Shown here piece by piece: positions 9,618 through 20,827 of a stretch of DNA of 64,000 nt (positions are counted from its first letter, which is position 1; each line of letters starts with the position of its first letter). The notes beneath the pieces were generated by a model, which was given only the letters and a program-made list of their open reading frames with translations, did no database searches and had not been told where the DNA came from. A program made the translations under genes and the position numbers. The stretch lies in NCBI GenBank assembly GCA_000320605.2, contig KB445792.1, positions 1,617,581-1,681,580 of the forward strand, given 5' to 3'. Origin of the DNA: Gelatoporia subvermispora B. Taxonomy: Eukaryota; Basidiomycota; Agaricomycetes; Polyporales; Gelatoporiaceae.

Positions 9618-12600
9618 ATGTCCGAGTCGAGCCAACTCCGTCGACAGCCCCCAAGCCCCCTCGTCTTCTACCCAGACCCGCCACCCGCCCCCTCACCCCC
9701 ACAGTTGTCCGCGCAGTGCAGCACCCAGTCCGCCACTCAGCCAAGCAGCACCAGCACTAGCAATGGCAACATCCACGTCTCCTCATCCAACACGGTTTCC
9801 ATGCCCTTCGTCCGCCGCCATGTGACCCGTCGTCTCAAGGCTGCCAAAGCCGAGTGCGACAAGGAGCTCCAGCGTGTCACCAACTCCATCACCGCCTTCT
9901 TCGAGGAGCGCCTCAGAGATGGCGAGCACGAGCAGGAGGTGGAACGTGAGCAGCGGGAATTCGAGCGCGAGCGAGATCGCGAGTCGCAATATGGAGATCA
10001 CGAGCCTCTCCGTGAGGCTTTTGTTCTCCAGCCAAACGAGCTGCACTCTGCGCTGCAGTTCGACGAGGTGAGCTCTGAAGGTGGTTACGAGGCTGAGCCG
10101 GAAGGCGGATTCCACAGCCGACAACGTGCGTCCTTTGAGGAAGAGCGTACTGAGCAGCACACGCTGACCCATTGGTCTTCGTCTCCTGGGCTTCTCACAG
10201 CGTCCATATCGTCCACTAGTCCCTCCTCACTGCGCCGGCACTCGACGTTGCCGCGCGAGAGGCCGGTAAACAACATTGTATCCAGCCCCGGAACATCCAG
10301 CCCGTCTACCAGTGCCGTGAACAGCCCTACACCCCCGGAAGTCATCAGCCCTCGCAAACTGCCCCCGCCGTCATCACAGAATAATCAGTGGGGCTCGCAA
10401 GGAATTGCTTCACGTCGCCTCTCCCGTACCATCCACATCCCAACGCGTCCGACTCGTTCAGGTCAGAGCTCTCGGTCGACGTCCCGTTCTCGTTCGCCGC
10501 TTCCACGTTCCAGCTATGCTGAATCGACTATGACGAACCGCCGCTCTTCCCGCATCCTTGTGGATGACCCTGTGGACCCTATCATGACGGTGCTCTATGA
10601 GATTATTGCCGTAGCGACAGATGTGACGGATATGTCGCTTAATCAACTTATGCAGAACCCAAAGATCTGCGAGGTCTGGGTACAACGCGTACAGAACATT
10701 GGTCGCACTTGGGACGAGCATCCAGATTGGCATGGCCGTAACTGGTATGTGCAAGTGCTCCTTGCCATCGCAAGTCTTTCCCGTGTTGTGGAATGGTGGG
10801 AGGCTGAGAAGCAATTCTGGAACTTCGACGACAACGACGATGAGAAAGAGGAACCGCTCACTTTCGTCATGAAGCCTCCGGACGAAGACGCGACTGCAGA
10901 CATCTCTTCGCCTCGTCAAAGCGGCGAGACCGAGAGCTCAGCATTCAGGCTACCGCCGGCAGACGATGCTAAGCTCCGCATGTCGCGAACGTCAAGCCAG
11001 GGCCGCCGATCGAGGGATGATGCGACGAAAGACTTGACGATGTCGATGACTCCTCACAAGCAACCCGAACATCCCCGTGCTAACTCGAAGTTCTCGGACA
11101 ACACCGAGTCTGCTCGAGTCCTGGCCACAGAACGCCTCCGTCTCCAGGCGGAGACAGCTCAGAACCAGAACATTGTTGTTGAGCTCAGTCTGGATGGCGA
11201 CCACTTACTATGGGTAAATTACGCCTGGCGTCATGCCATAGGGTATGTGACCGTCCCTCGGTAAATTTTTAATCGGTCTGACTTGACTTCGCGGTGCTAG
11301 ATCCGATCCAGAGGACTTGGTTGGAACTCGAATATCAAGACTATTAGCCCCTGCGGATTGGCACGTCTTCCGTGATGCCACACGACGCCTACAAGAGGAC
11401 GACTCGCGCACTGTGGAGGTCAAGTTCAGGCTCCTCCTCGCTGAGCCTGATACGGATCCATCCCAGACGACCAATCTCTACCAGCCCATGGAAGGTAAAG
11501 GGATGCTCATGATTGACCGTGAGGACGGCCGACCATCGCATTCTATGTGGGTCGTGAAGCCTGTCGGTTCACCGGAGTATCTGCAGACACCTCCCTCAAT
11601 CCTGCTCGAGACCGGCGAGGTCGGCGCAGAGCCCTTGCCTACGTCGCCGCAGGTGGGCTTCGGTGAGCGTCCGTCTCATGAACCCGTCACCCCTTTCCCA
11701 GTACAACGGCCGATCAACACCGCGCTCATCCTGTGCCGCATATGCGAGTGCAACGTGCCTCAGTGGTTCTTTGAGAAGCACAACGAGACATGTAGCGAGG
11801 TGCACCGGCTAGAGGCTGAGATCGGCGAGTGCAACGAGAGTATCGGTGAGCTGCGCAACACGATCCGGGAGCTGCAGTCTGCTCTGGATCGTGCTTCGCC
11901 ATCGGCCGTCCCCGAGTACCGCGGAATGCCCATCTTCACCCCCGCGTCGTCCCCTGGCTCCTCGTCCCCTCTGCAACTTCTGCGCGCGCCGCTCAAGATG
12001 AAGCGTATGAGCGTGAAGAAGATGCAGAAGCAGGTGCTTGAGCAACTGGAAGACATCCTCCAGCTTGCTGCTGAGGTCTCCGTCCCTACGCTCAAGGAGG
12101 AGGAGTCCGCGGAGCCGATCGAGCGGCAGCGCCTGCTCTCGCCTGCGTCGGAACGCAAGATGTCGCAAGTACGGCGGTGGTGCAAGCCCTCCATCGAGGA
12201 CTCGGCTCTGTCGCAACTCGTTGAGGACGCCGAACGGGTAATGCGCCAGAAGATCGATAACGTCGTGCGAATGCAGAACACGATCAAGTATTCGGAGAAG
12301 ATCAGGCAGGAGTGGGAGGAGAGGGTTGAGCAGACGCTTTCTGAGCTGGATGCGGAGGAGGAGGATGAAGAGGACGAAGAGGACGGAGAGGGAGAGGAAG
12401 AGGAGGATGTGGAGGGCGAGGAGCAAGCAGGCCAAGAAATGGACGATCACTGCAGCAACAGATCGGAGTATGGGTACGATGGACAGCCGTCCGCGGATCC
12501 TACGCCGCTCGCTTCTGCATCACCGATCCCCTTCACTAACGAACACGAACGTAAACATGAGCGCGAACGGTCGCGCAGTGCAAGTTCGAGCATATCCTTC

Positions 12601-15600
12601 AGCCCCAGTATGCCCCTCTTACCTGCTGCTCCTGCGCCTGTGCACCACTGGCAACCTGTGAGTACATTCCAAACGCGTTCTTCGACACCTTCCTCGGTCT
12701 CCTCCCCTCTCGCCCTTGCTGCGCCTATTGTGGCGTCCAACTGCCCCGATGATGTGCCGCCTCCTATGGATCTCAACGAGACATCCTCCGCCACGATCAA
12801 GCCACGGCCGTCCCCGCAGAATCTGGAGCCGAGGCTTTCAATCAATACGCCCATGTCGCCAATGCTTTCACCTATGGAAAGTTCCACGAGAAGTCGCGGA
12901 TACCGCAGACACTCGACTGCGCACCCTATGATCAGTCCGACGGCCTCCATCTCCAGCACGCCGCTTTCCCCACGCCTGCCATCTGTCGCCCCGTCGTCCA
13001 GGACGACCCCGACGTCAATCAAAGATTTCGAGATCATCAAGCCTATCAGCAAAGGCGCGTTCGGATCCGTCTTCCTCGCAAAGAAGAAAGTCACTGGCGA
13101 CTACTTTGCGATCAAGGTGTTGAAGAAAGCCGACATGATCTCGAAGAATCAGATCACGAACGTCAAGGCGGAGCGCATGATTCTCATGAAGCAGGCGGAG
13201 TCGCCGTTCGTGGCGAAGCTCTACTTCACCTTCCAGAGCAAGGAGAATTTGTACCTGGTCATGGAGTACCTCAACGGCGGTGACTGTGCGGCTCTGATCA
13301 AGTCTCTGGGGTCATTGCCTGAGGAGTGGACCCGGAACTATGTGGCCGAAGTTGTTCTTGGTCTGGATTACCTGCATCAGCGCGGAATCGTGCATCGGTA
13401 CGTACATCGACGTCCTGCTATTTATATTCATAGTGACGCTTCATGCTGCTCCAGTGACCTGAAGCCAGACAACTTGCTCATTGACCAGCATGGTCACTTG
13501 AAATTGACTGATTTCGGTTTGAGTCGGATTGGTCTTCTGGGGCGACAAACACGTGACTCCCCTTTCTCGCTTGATCGGACAAGAGCTCGTGCGAGGAACA
13601 GTCCTGGATCGCGTCCTCCCTCCATTGATGCTGCGTACGCAGTGTCATCCTCACCAATGTTCTCGGATCTTCACCTGGGAGGTTCGTACTTCAGCCAGAG
13701 GACACAGTCGATTCCTCGTCTCGGATCGTCACCTTATCTGCCGCTTACAGATGATGTGAGTGAGTCGAGTGGGTCTGAGTCGCTTCCTGGGCTTGTCTCT
13801 CTCCGGCGGAAAGGCAGCTCTGCCAAGCCACTCAGCGAGAGTCCCTTGCAGTCGTTCGCGACTGAACTCACTAACGATCTCCGATCCCATCCTACTCCTA
13901 ACGGCGTGACTCTCGGCGACCAGAAGGTTGTAGGTACTCCGGATTATCTGGCTCCTGAGACCATTCTTGGTTTACGTGGTGATGATGCCGCTGTGGACTG
14001 GGTAAGTGTCTTAATACCTTATGGTTCTCTCCTAGCTCATTTGTTACTTAGTGGGCCTTGGGCGTCATCACGTACGAGTTCCTCTATGGCATCCCACCTT
14101 TCCACGACGAAACGCCGGAGAAAGTTTTCGAGAACATTCTTTCTGGCCACATTGAATGGCATGATGAGTGGATGGAGGTATCGGATGAGGCGAAGGACTT
14201 CATTCGGCGGCTAATGGAGCTGGATCCCGCGAAGCGACTAGGCGCTAACGGGGCCGAGGAAGTCAAAGCGCATCCCTTCTTCAACGGTATCGATTGGGAC
14301 AAAGTCACAACGACCGAAGCTGCTTTCATCCCGCAGGTCACTGACCCGGAGTCGACCGACTACTTCGACCCCCGCGGGGCTGTCTTGCAGCTGTTCCACG
14401 ATTCCGAGCAGCCCATACCGCTGGGGCAGAACGAAACTGAGAGTCCACCCAATGGCGGTACCGAACACACCTCGCATTCAATGTCGGCTCCCCTGAATAC
14501 CGGTCGTGAAGCGGGCTCTTCTCCAGCTGATGACGACTTTGGCTCGTTCAGCTTCAAGAACCTGCCGGTTCTGAAGCAAGCAAACGACGATGTGATCCGC
14601 AAGCTGAAGACCGATCAGCTGACACCCTTGTCGCATACTCTGTCGGAGCCGACGAACATGCATTCGCGGCGAAAGAGCGTTTCTACCCGAATCAAGAAGC
14701 CCGCGAGTGTTGTGACGACTCCAGAACCGGGCAAGCCGATGGCAACGAGCCCGCCTTCTCCAGCCACATCCACGTCGTCGATAGCTTCCTCGGCTTCGCG
14801 CGGCCCACCAACGCCGGGAAGCGCAGGAAGCCATGTCCGCAAGCCCTCAGATTACGGTGCTGTCGAACGCTTCAAGCTCAACCACTTGGAAAGTGATGGC
14901 CTGAGGCGAAACTCGATGCCTAGCCGGTTGCGGACAGCATCCGTTTCCACCAATGGCGACGGGTCTCTATCGGAATCCTCGTGGGGTGGTACTACTGGGA
15001 CGATTTCGAACCAGCCCGAGGTCTCGACGACGCCTTCGTCGATCGCATCTATCGACTTGAAGCGGGCTCCGGATCCCAACGACAGGGCCGTGACATGTCT
15101 CCTGGCGGAAGACAATCCCATTACGGCGAAGATTATCGAAACGCTATTGATCCGACTTGGGTGTCGATGCGTCGTTGTTGCAGACGGGTCCGAAGCGATC
15201 AGTGTGGCTATGGGTGACATCAGTAAGCGGAATCTTGAAGAGGTCCCTAGTCCTGTGGCTCTGACACATAACTTGACAGAATTTGACTGTATCCTCATGG
15301 ATCTTCATATGCCCATACGTGAGTCCCATTCATTTGATATGTGACTGATGGTGTTGAACGCTATTCCTTAGTTGATGGCGAGGGCGCCGCGCGGTATATC
15401 AAGAGTACCACGAACAAGAATGCGGACACGCCCATAATCGCTGTCAGCGCATACAGCGGGACAGAGTCGCCAGAAGCAAATGCTTTGTTTGCTGCCTATC
15501 TCGCGAAGCCAGTGCAGAAAGCTGACCTTCTTACTGCCATGCGACATCTTGGGTTCAAAACGGCGACAGTACAAGGGCGTGGACCACAAGCCATGGCAAA

Positions 15601-15619
15601 GGTGACCACCGCCCGATGA
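9618..15619 (+). CDS. RIM15: RIM15-type protein kinase: PAS-like domain, AGC kinase, receiver domain
   Basis: Large signalling kinase that in yeasts couples nutrient depletion (TORC1/PKA) to quiescence via endosulfines (family knowledge). Exons 9618-11242, 11301-13397, 13455-14001, 14052-15222, 15280-15318 and 15372-15619 give 1908 residues. Order seen: disordered N terminus with [21 protein letters not shown]-like segment ~530-600; C2HC finger [20 protein letters not shown] (~685); coiled coil and acidic tract; kinase from [15 protein letters not shown] (~1117) with HRDLKPDN and DFG; a ~135-residue insert before [11 protein letters not shown] (~1400), typical of this family; HPFF near 1497; receiver domain ~1769-1895 with AEDN, the phospho-acceptor in ILMDLHMPI and LAKP. 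The catalytic residues of both kinase and receiver look intact. Two introns (13398-13454 and 15223-15279) are 57 bp and stop-free, and the first splits the HRD motif. Confidence 0.95.
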
Positions 15620-16277
15620 CCTGTGATATTTACGACAGTACCTCAGTCCCGTCCGCATCTAATCCGATCCGTATTCCGTGCTCATTTGCGTTTTGCCACT
15701 GCTCGCGTCATCTCCCGTTCATTGTCGTTTCTCTCTTTGTCTCGGAACCATCATCATGCAATTCTCATCTAGCAAGCCCAGTTCATCACACCCATCGCCC
15801 CTGCATATCCTTCTTTCGCATCGTGTATGTTAGACTCCTGTGTCATTACATATCCTAAGGCTCGGTCAGAGTAAACGTGCCTGCTGCGTGTGCGAGAGTT
15901 GTTGAAGTGAGCGCTGGCCTGCGCTGGCCATCGTTGAACGCTGAACGCAATGGGCGCGATCGAGGTCGTGCGCCGCGGCTGGGTGAGCGCTGCCAATAGC
16001 GGTCGAGAGCAAGCTGCTCCATTGCCTCCCGGCGGCTCGCCCGTGGACCGCTTTAACACCGTGAGGAATAATTGGCTGGAGGCGGGAAACGACGAGTCCC
16101 TGAATGTGAAGACACTAGTCTGGCAGTGTCCCGCGGTTCGTGTGGTTACGTCGAAGATTTCGAGCTGTCTGTTCTCTGCGGCTGTCCGCAACGACATATT
16201 ACTGCCACTGTCTGCTGCTCTCGCCTGATCTACACCTCGCTTGCTCTACCCCGTTCCTTCCCTTCGTTAATCGACAT
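15620..16277. other. Intergenic between RIM15 and the UIM protein
   Basis: RIM15 3' flank and promoter of the next tandem gene. Overlapping short frames on both strands carry no motif. Nothing annotated. Confidence 0.55.
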
Positions 16278-18556
16278 ATGGCTGCCCCGTGGGGCGGGAG
16301 CCCGTATCCTACTGCTTATCCCCACTCACCTCCTAGCGCTGGCCGTTCATGCGATGATAGACCTCGTCCGCAATTCCCTCAACCTTCAATCCCTGGATTC
16401 TATAACCCAGCACTACCAGTCCCAGGTAGCTCAAATATCCCGTTCGAAGGTCCATCCAGCCCACCAGCGAGACCAGGTCCCATGAATATGCCCATACCTT
16501 CTATCTTGATGCCTGGCGCCGCTCCATATGGTCAAAGATCTCCTCACCTGCGCTCGTACTCAAAGGACTGGTTCTTCGAGAATAACGCCCCGAGGCCTCC
16601 ACGACCTCCTCGATTACAGCACACGCAGTCTGAGCCCCCACCTCCTTTGCCCAGGAAGCCTGACGCGAGCCCACCACAGCCTCCCTTGCCAGCCAAGCCT
16701 TCGCTGTCGTCACCGCCTGGATCTGTGCCGCAGCTATACCCCAAGCATGTCGCCGCTGCGGCGGGCATGCAGATGCCTACACCGGACATGATCAGGAGAA
16801 CCGCGAGCTCATCTGCTGCGATCCGCGAAGAGCCGGATGAGGACGAGGAATTGAGACGCGTCCTTGAGTTATCTGCCCAGGAGGCACAACGGCAGGCATC
16901 GGTCGATGATGAGGATGAAGAGCTAGCTCGCGCTCTGCGGGAATCTCTGCAGGCAGCACAAGCATTCCACATGCCTGAGGTGTTTGTCGACCGAAGAGGC
17001 GAAATCTCGCCAGTGGTTTCATCCCCGGTAGACTTTCCCTCAGCTTTATCTCCTGCTCCCCTACCTCCAGTGAGTGCACCACCAACACAAACCACATTCC
17101 AGCTCTCGCCGCCCGATGCGGCAAGGGAACGCAGGGAATCCGCGCACTCGCACGGGTCCAGCGTGTCTGCGCAGATCACGGAAGACGAGGCTTTGGCGCG
17201 ACGCTGGGCGGAGGAAGACCGCTTCGATGCTGAGAGAGGACCTCATCCGCAGCCAGTCAATGGTCCCCCTCTGCCGCGATATGAAGCTGTGGCTGCCCCA
17301 GTACCCACGGCACCCATGGTGCCACCCAAACCGTCACCCTCTGCTTCCCCTTCTGTTCCACCGTATTCAATGCCACAAGCACAGCATGCTTCTCCGCCGC
17401 CATCGGTATCGCCCTCTCTGCGGAACCGCAGCCAGTCTGCGCATGCAGTCGAGAGCGCGCCTTCTCAACCTGTTCCAGTGGACCCTAGACTGGGCCGTTC
17501 ACAATCTGTCGGTGCATCTGAGGATCCGAACTTGGCAGGACCATCCTCTGCGCCTTCCGGCCGTGGTTCCATGGCGTCTTCGATGGTAGCCCCTAATTTG
17601 AAGCCTGTTCCTGAAGCAGGTCTGAGTCACAACAATCAGGGTCACCTCTCGCAAGGCCCAGGGGCAGCTAACCAATATGTGGATGTCGAACTACTACGAG
17701 GAGTCTGTGAGTTGACTTATATCCACGTGGGCTGGACAACCTGTATGTTGATGCCCACCCGCAGCACTAGGTTTCGGGGTACCCGTCATTACGCCCTCAT
17801 TTGCACCGATGCAAGGGCCTATACCAAACGTGGTGGCGCTACCGTACGGAAAGGCACCTCCCTTCCATATCCGAGCTCCCACATGGCGCGGATTGCTGAA
17901 GCTCATGGCTCGATGTGCAAGTACTCGAGTGGAGCCGACGATCGAAGCGACTGCGCTCGTAAAGATTCCAATGAAGCTGCGGATTGTAATTGCTTTTGTG
18001 AAGGTACTGATAGATGTTCTCTGGCAATGGTTATTAGATTACTAACATCAGACAGGTTCATCATGCCTCATCGGATTGGCATTCAATCTTATTCATGACT
18101 ATCGACTATCCGGTGCCGAAGGGGTCGCCAGGTTGGAAGCATCGGATTGCCGATCCCAACACACTTCCATGGTCGTATACACTATCTCAACCGCTCGCAC
18201 TTCTACGGGACGGGGCCGATGCACCCATGTCCAAATATTACTGTATACCCGGCACTCAAGAAACACCTTACCCTACGCTCCCTATTACCTTCCCCGACCT
18301 CGCGACCTACTTGACAGCAGTCCTTGAGGACTCCCGCAGGGCCATTCACGATTCCTCCAGTGGTATGAGAAGACTCGCCAAGGCGATTGACACGTTCTAC
18401 CCGAACGAGACGCCAGTTGATGCCTCAGAAGAGAGGGGCGGTGTCCGCAAGAAATTCCTCAACTTCGTGGGAATGGGCAGTAAGCCGCAAAGAGACAGAA
18501 ACGCCGACACGTACGAGTTGGTTACGCCGTTTGTTCCTGATGATTTCGGCCGTTGA
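16278..18556 (+). CDS. Pro/Ser-rich protein with ubiquitin-interacting-like motifs and conserved C-terminal domain
   Basis: Exons 16278-17706, 17771-18003 and 18056-18556 give 720 residues. The first ~475 residues are Pro/Ser-rich and probably disordered, with PPxP runs that could bind SH3 domains. Two UIM-like helices are seen, EPDEDEELRRVLELSAQEAQ (~185-205) and DDEDEELARALRESLQAA (~210-227), and a third looser one, EDEALARRWAEEDRF. After the first intron comes a globular part: FGVPVITPSFAP, APTWRGLLKLMARC and DWHSILFMTIDYPVPKGSPG, then a Thr/Pro-rich tail. I do not recognise this C-terminal domain beyond its look of a conserved basidiomycete family. A ubiquitin-related role is inference from the UIMs. 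Start chosen at the ATG 16278; an in-frame ATG at 16140 would add 46 unlikely residues. Confidence 0.78.
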
Positions 18557-19033
18557 TATGTAAAAGAGACCTGCACGTTTGCATCTTGTTACACTCGTTT
18601 CATTTCTAGGGACTGAATCCGGAATGGCTCCTCCCGATGACCATGTATCAGGCTGTGCACGATCTTAGCAGCTGTAATTTCAAGGCCTGTAATATTGTCA
18701 CTATATATTGGTGTAATGCATCGGAATCACAGAGCGAGCGCGGGAAGCGTGAGGCGGGACCGATGGACGGAGGTGTATGATGGCGACGTGCGCGGTCGGC
18801 ATCCACACAGGACTCCGACGTCTCGGATCTTATCTGATAAACCAATAAGCTCACTATGAGATCACTCAGCGACTCAACTGCGCCTGTCCCGCAAATTAAA
18901 ATGCGCATCAAGTTTTGTCATATCGTACTGTGCCGTCTACATTCGTACTTTCATATAATACCTCTGCTTTATATCATGCACTGAGAACCACTACTCTGCC
19001 TATCGTCCTATCACCCCTATTATACCATATACC
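18557..19033. other. Intergenic, promoter of AIM32
   Basis: About 480 bp between tandem genes. No coding exon supported. Confidence 0.6.
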
Positions 19034-20390
19034 ATGAGCAGCCTGAGAAAGCTCAAAGCGTTGGTGCTCGGGCACAACACCGACATGGACCAGACTACCA
19101 CCGAGCTACAAGCAGCAGCGATACCCGTGTCCACCGTCGACTGCAGAAGTTGTGCCAATCCATGTGACGAGGGTCAGTTCCCATCACGTTGCTCGCAGAG
19201 TAGACATACAGAATGGCGACTATAGGACACGAGGACTATCCGTCGAGGTTCGACGTGGATATGGAAACGCAGATGCTTGGCTCTGTCAAGCCATATCACC
19301 GGCAGGTGCGCGTCAGCGGGCTCCCAGAGGTCCAGCAGACTCAACGACTAGACCGCAGGTCGTGATCTCGACCGGGAAATCAGATTGGGAGAGGGATGTG
19401 ACCGAAGTGCCTGGAACGCTCGCGGCGTACCTCCTGGCTGCACGCGGCGAGGCTCCCAAACCTTCCTCTCCCACCGCTTCGACCGTCGGCTCCGCAAAGA
19501 CTGTTCCGGGGGTGTTCAATCCCGCCGAGTCGTCCAAGGTCAGCGTCCTGAACGCGAGCCATCACACCATCTGCGATGACATCAAGCGCGAGACTGTGCT
19601 CGTCTTCCCGGACTACAAGGTCGTGACGGAGGTCGAGCGGTCCCTTGATGGTGCACGAACACTCTGGAAGAGTCACGTCGATCCTTCGCTAGGGCGCACC
19701 GGGGCTGGCCTAGAGGGCAGCGGCCTTCGGTCATATGTGCTGCCGTATGCCTGTGTGATCATGCTATGTGCGTCAATCTCCGGATACGAAGTCCAATCCT
19801 ATGACGTTCATTGCGCGCCATGAATCAGGTTCGCATAAGAAGCGGGACAATCGATGTGCGATAGCTGCGCCGAAGCTTGAAAATGGTAAGTGACACACAT
19901 GAGTGTTGTGCCCCAAATCTTATTTGCGCGTCGATATAGCACTCACGCATGCTCTGGAGCGAGAGGAATGGGAAGTGCATACCCAAGTAGACGATCCAAC
20001 GCTGGCGGGAGGACCTCTCGAGGAGCTCCAAGGAAGTGACGAAGAGAGAGACGCAGAGCTCCTCCGTCGTCTTCGGACCCTCGATGTCAAACAGTCCTCC
20101 CACAAGCGTGCATTGATCGTGCGCGTGTCTCATATCGGCGGTCACAAGTTCGCCGGAAATGTCATTGTGAGTGACCCGGTTGCCTCATGAACTTCTCGCC
20201 GACAGCTCACACGTGCCGTATACAGATCAACACTCCCCAGGGCGTCTCCGTGTGGTACGGTCGAGTAACCCCTCACGAAGTACCCTCGATCGTGAAGGAG
20301 ACGATCATTGGCGGGAAAGTGCTTCCTGCTCTTCTTCGGGGAGGTCTCAATCTGTCGAAGCCTAGAGGCACAGATCTGCATGATTGGTAG
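19034..20390 (+). CDS. AIM32: AIM32-type sucrase/ferredoxin-like protein
   Basis: Mitochondrial thioredoxin-fold [2Fe-2S] protein of the sucraseferredoxin family; in yeast Aim32 is linked to redox quality control of inner-membrane translocases (family knowledge). Exons 19034-19172, 19226-19305, 19359-19767, 19829-19885, 19940-20166 and 20226-20390 give 358 residues. Seen: DCRSCANPCDEG near residue 40, VISTGKSDWERDV, the cluster-binding region CSHKKRDNRCAIAAP formed across the third intron, and HIGGHKFAGNVI near residue 225, which supplies the family His ligands. GVSVWYGRVTP follows. All introns are 53-61 bp. It is tandem with the UIM gene and convergent with YPK1, whose stop is 438 bp away. 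Confidence 0.9.
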
Positions 20391-20827
20391 CACATTCATC
20401 AAATTGATTACCACACGCCTGCCTCAGAAAAGTATAGACGCTTCCGTCCTTTAGACATTATTCCTACACGATGGTAAATTACATGCACCCGTGGACACGA
20501 ACATAGATGGCACCAGACAAGGTGCTGTGCGCAAAATAAAGACGACCCATGTACGAGTCTAGGGGACATGGCAGAGCTTGTAAGGGTAATCAGAATTTAG
20601 CAACATGGGTCCGCATCTTGTGAGCAGCTGTTCTTGTTCTTCCATTAAAATAATTTCGAGCGAGGTTCATTGAGTGAGCCGGAGTAACGCATGAGGTAAC
20701 GCGAAGGGGGCTGTGTCCGAGGGTTGTGAATGGCGCAATGAGGGAATAAATATGACTGAGGGACTTTGCATGACGGAACCTTGGGTGCCGACCCGATATC
20801 GTACATCCTGCAACACGCGCCGCAGCT
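20391..20827. other. Intergenic, convergent 3' ends of AIM32 and YPK1
   Basis: About 440 bp. Nothing recognisable. Confidence 0.6.
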
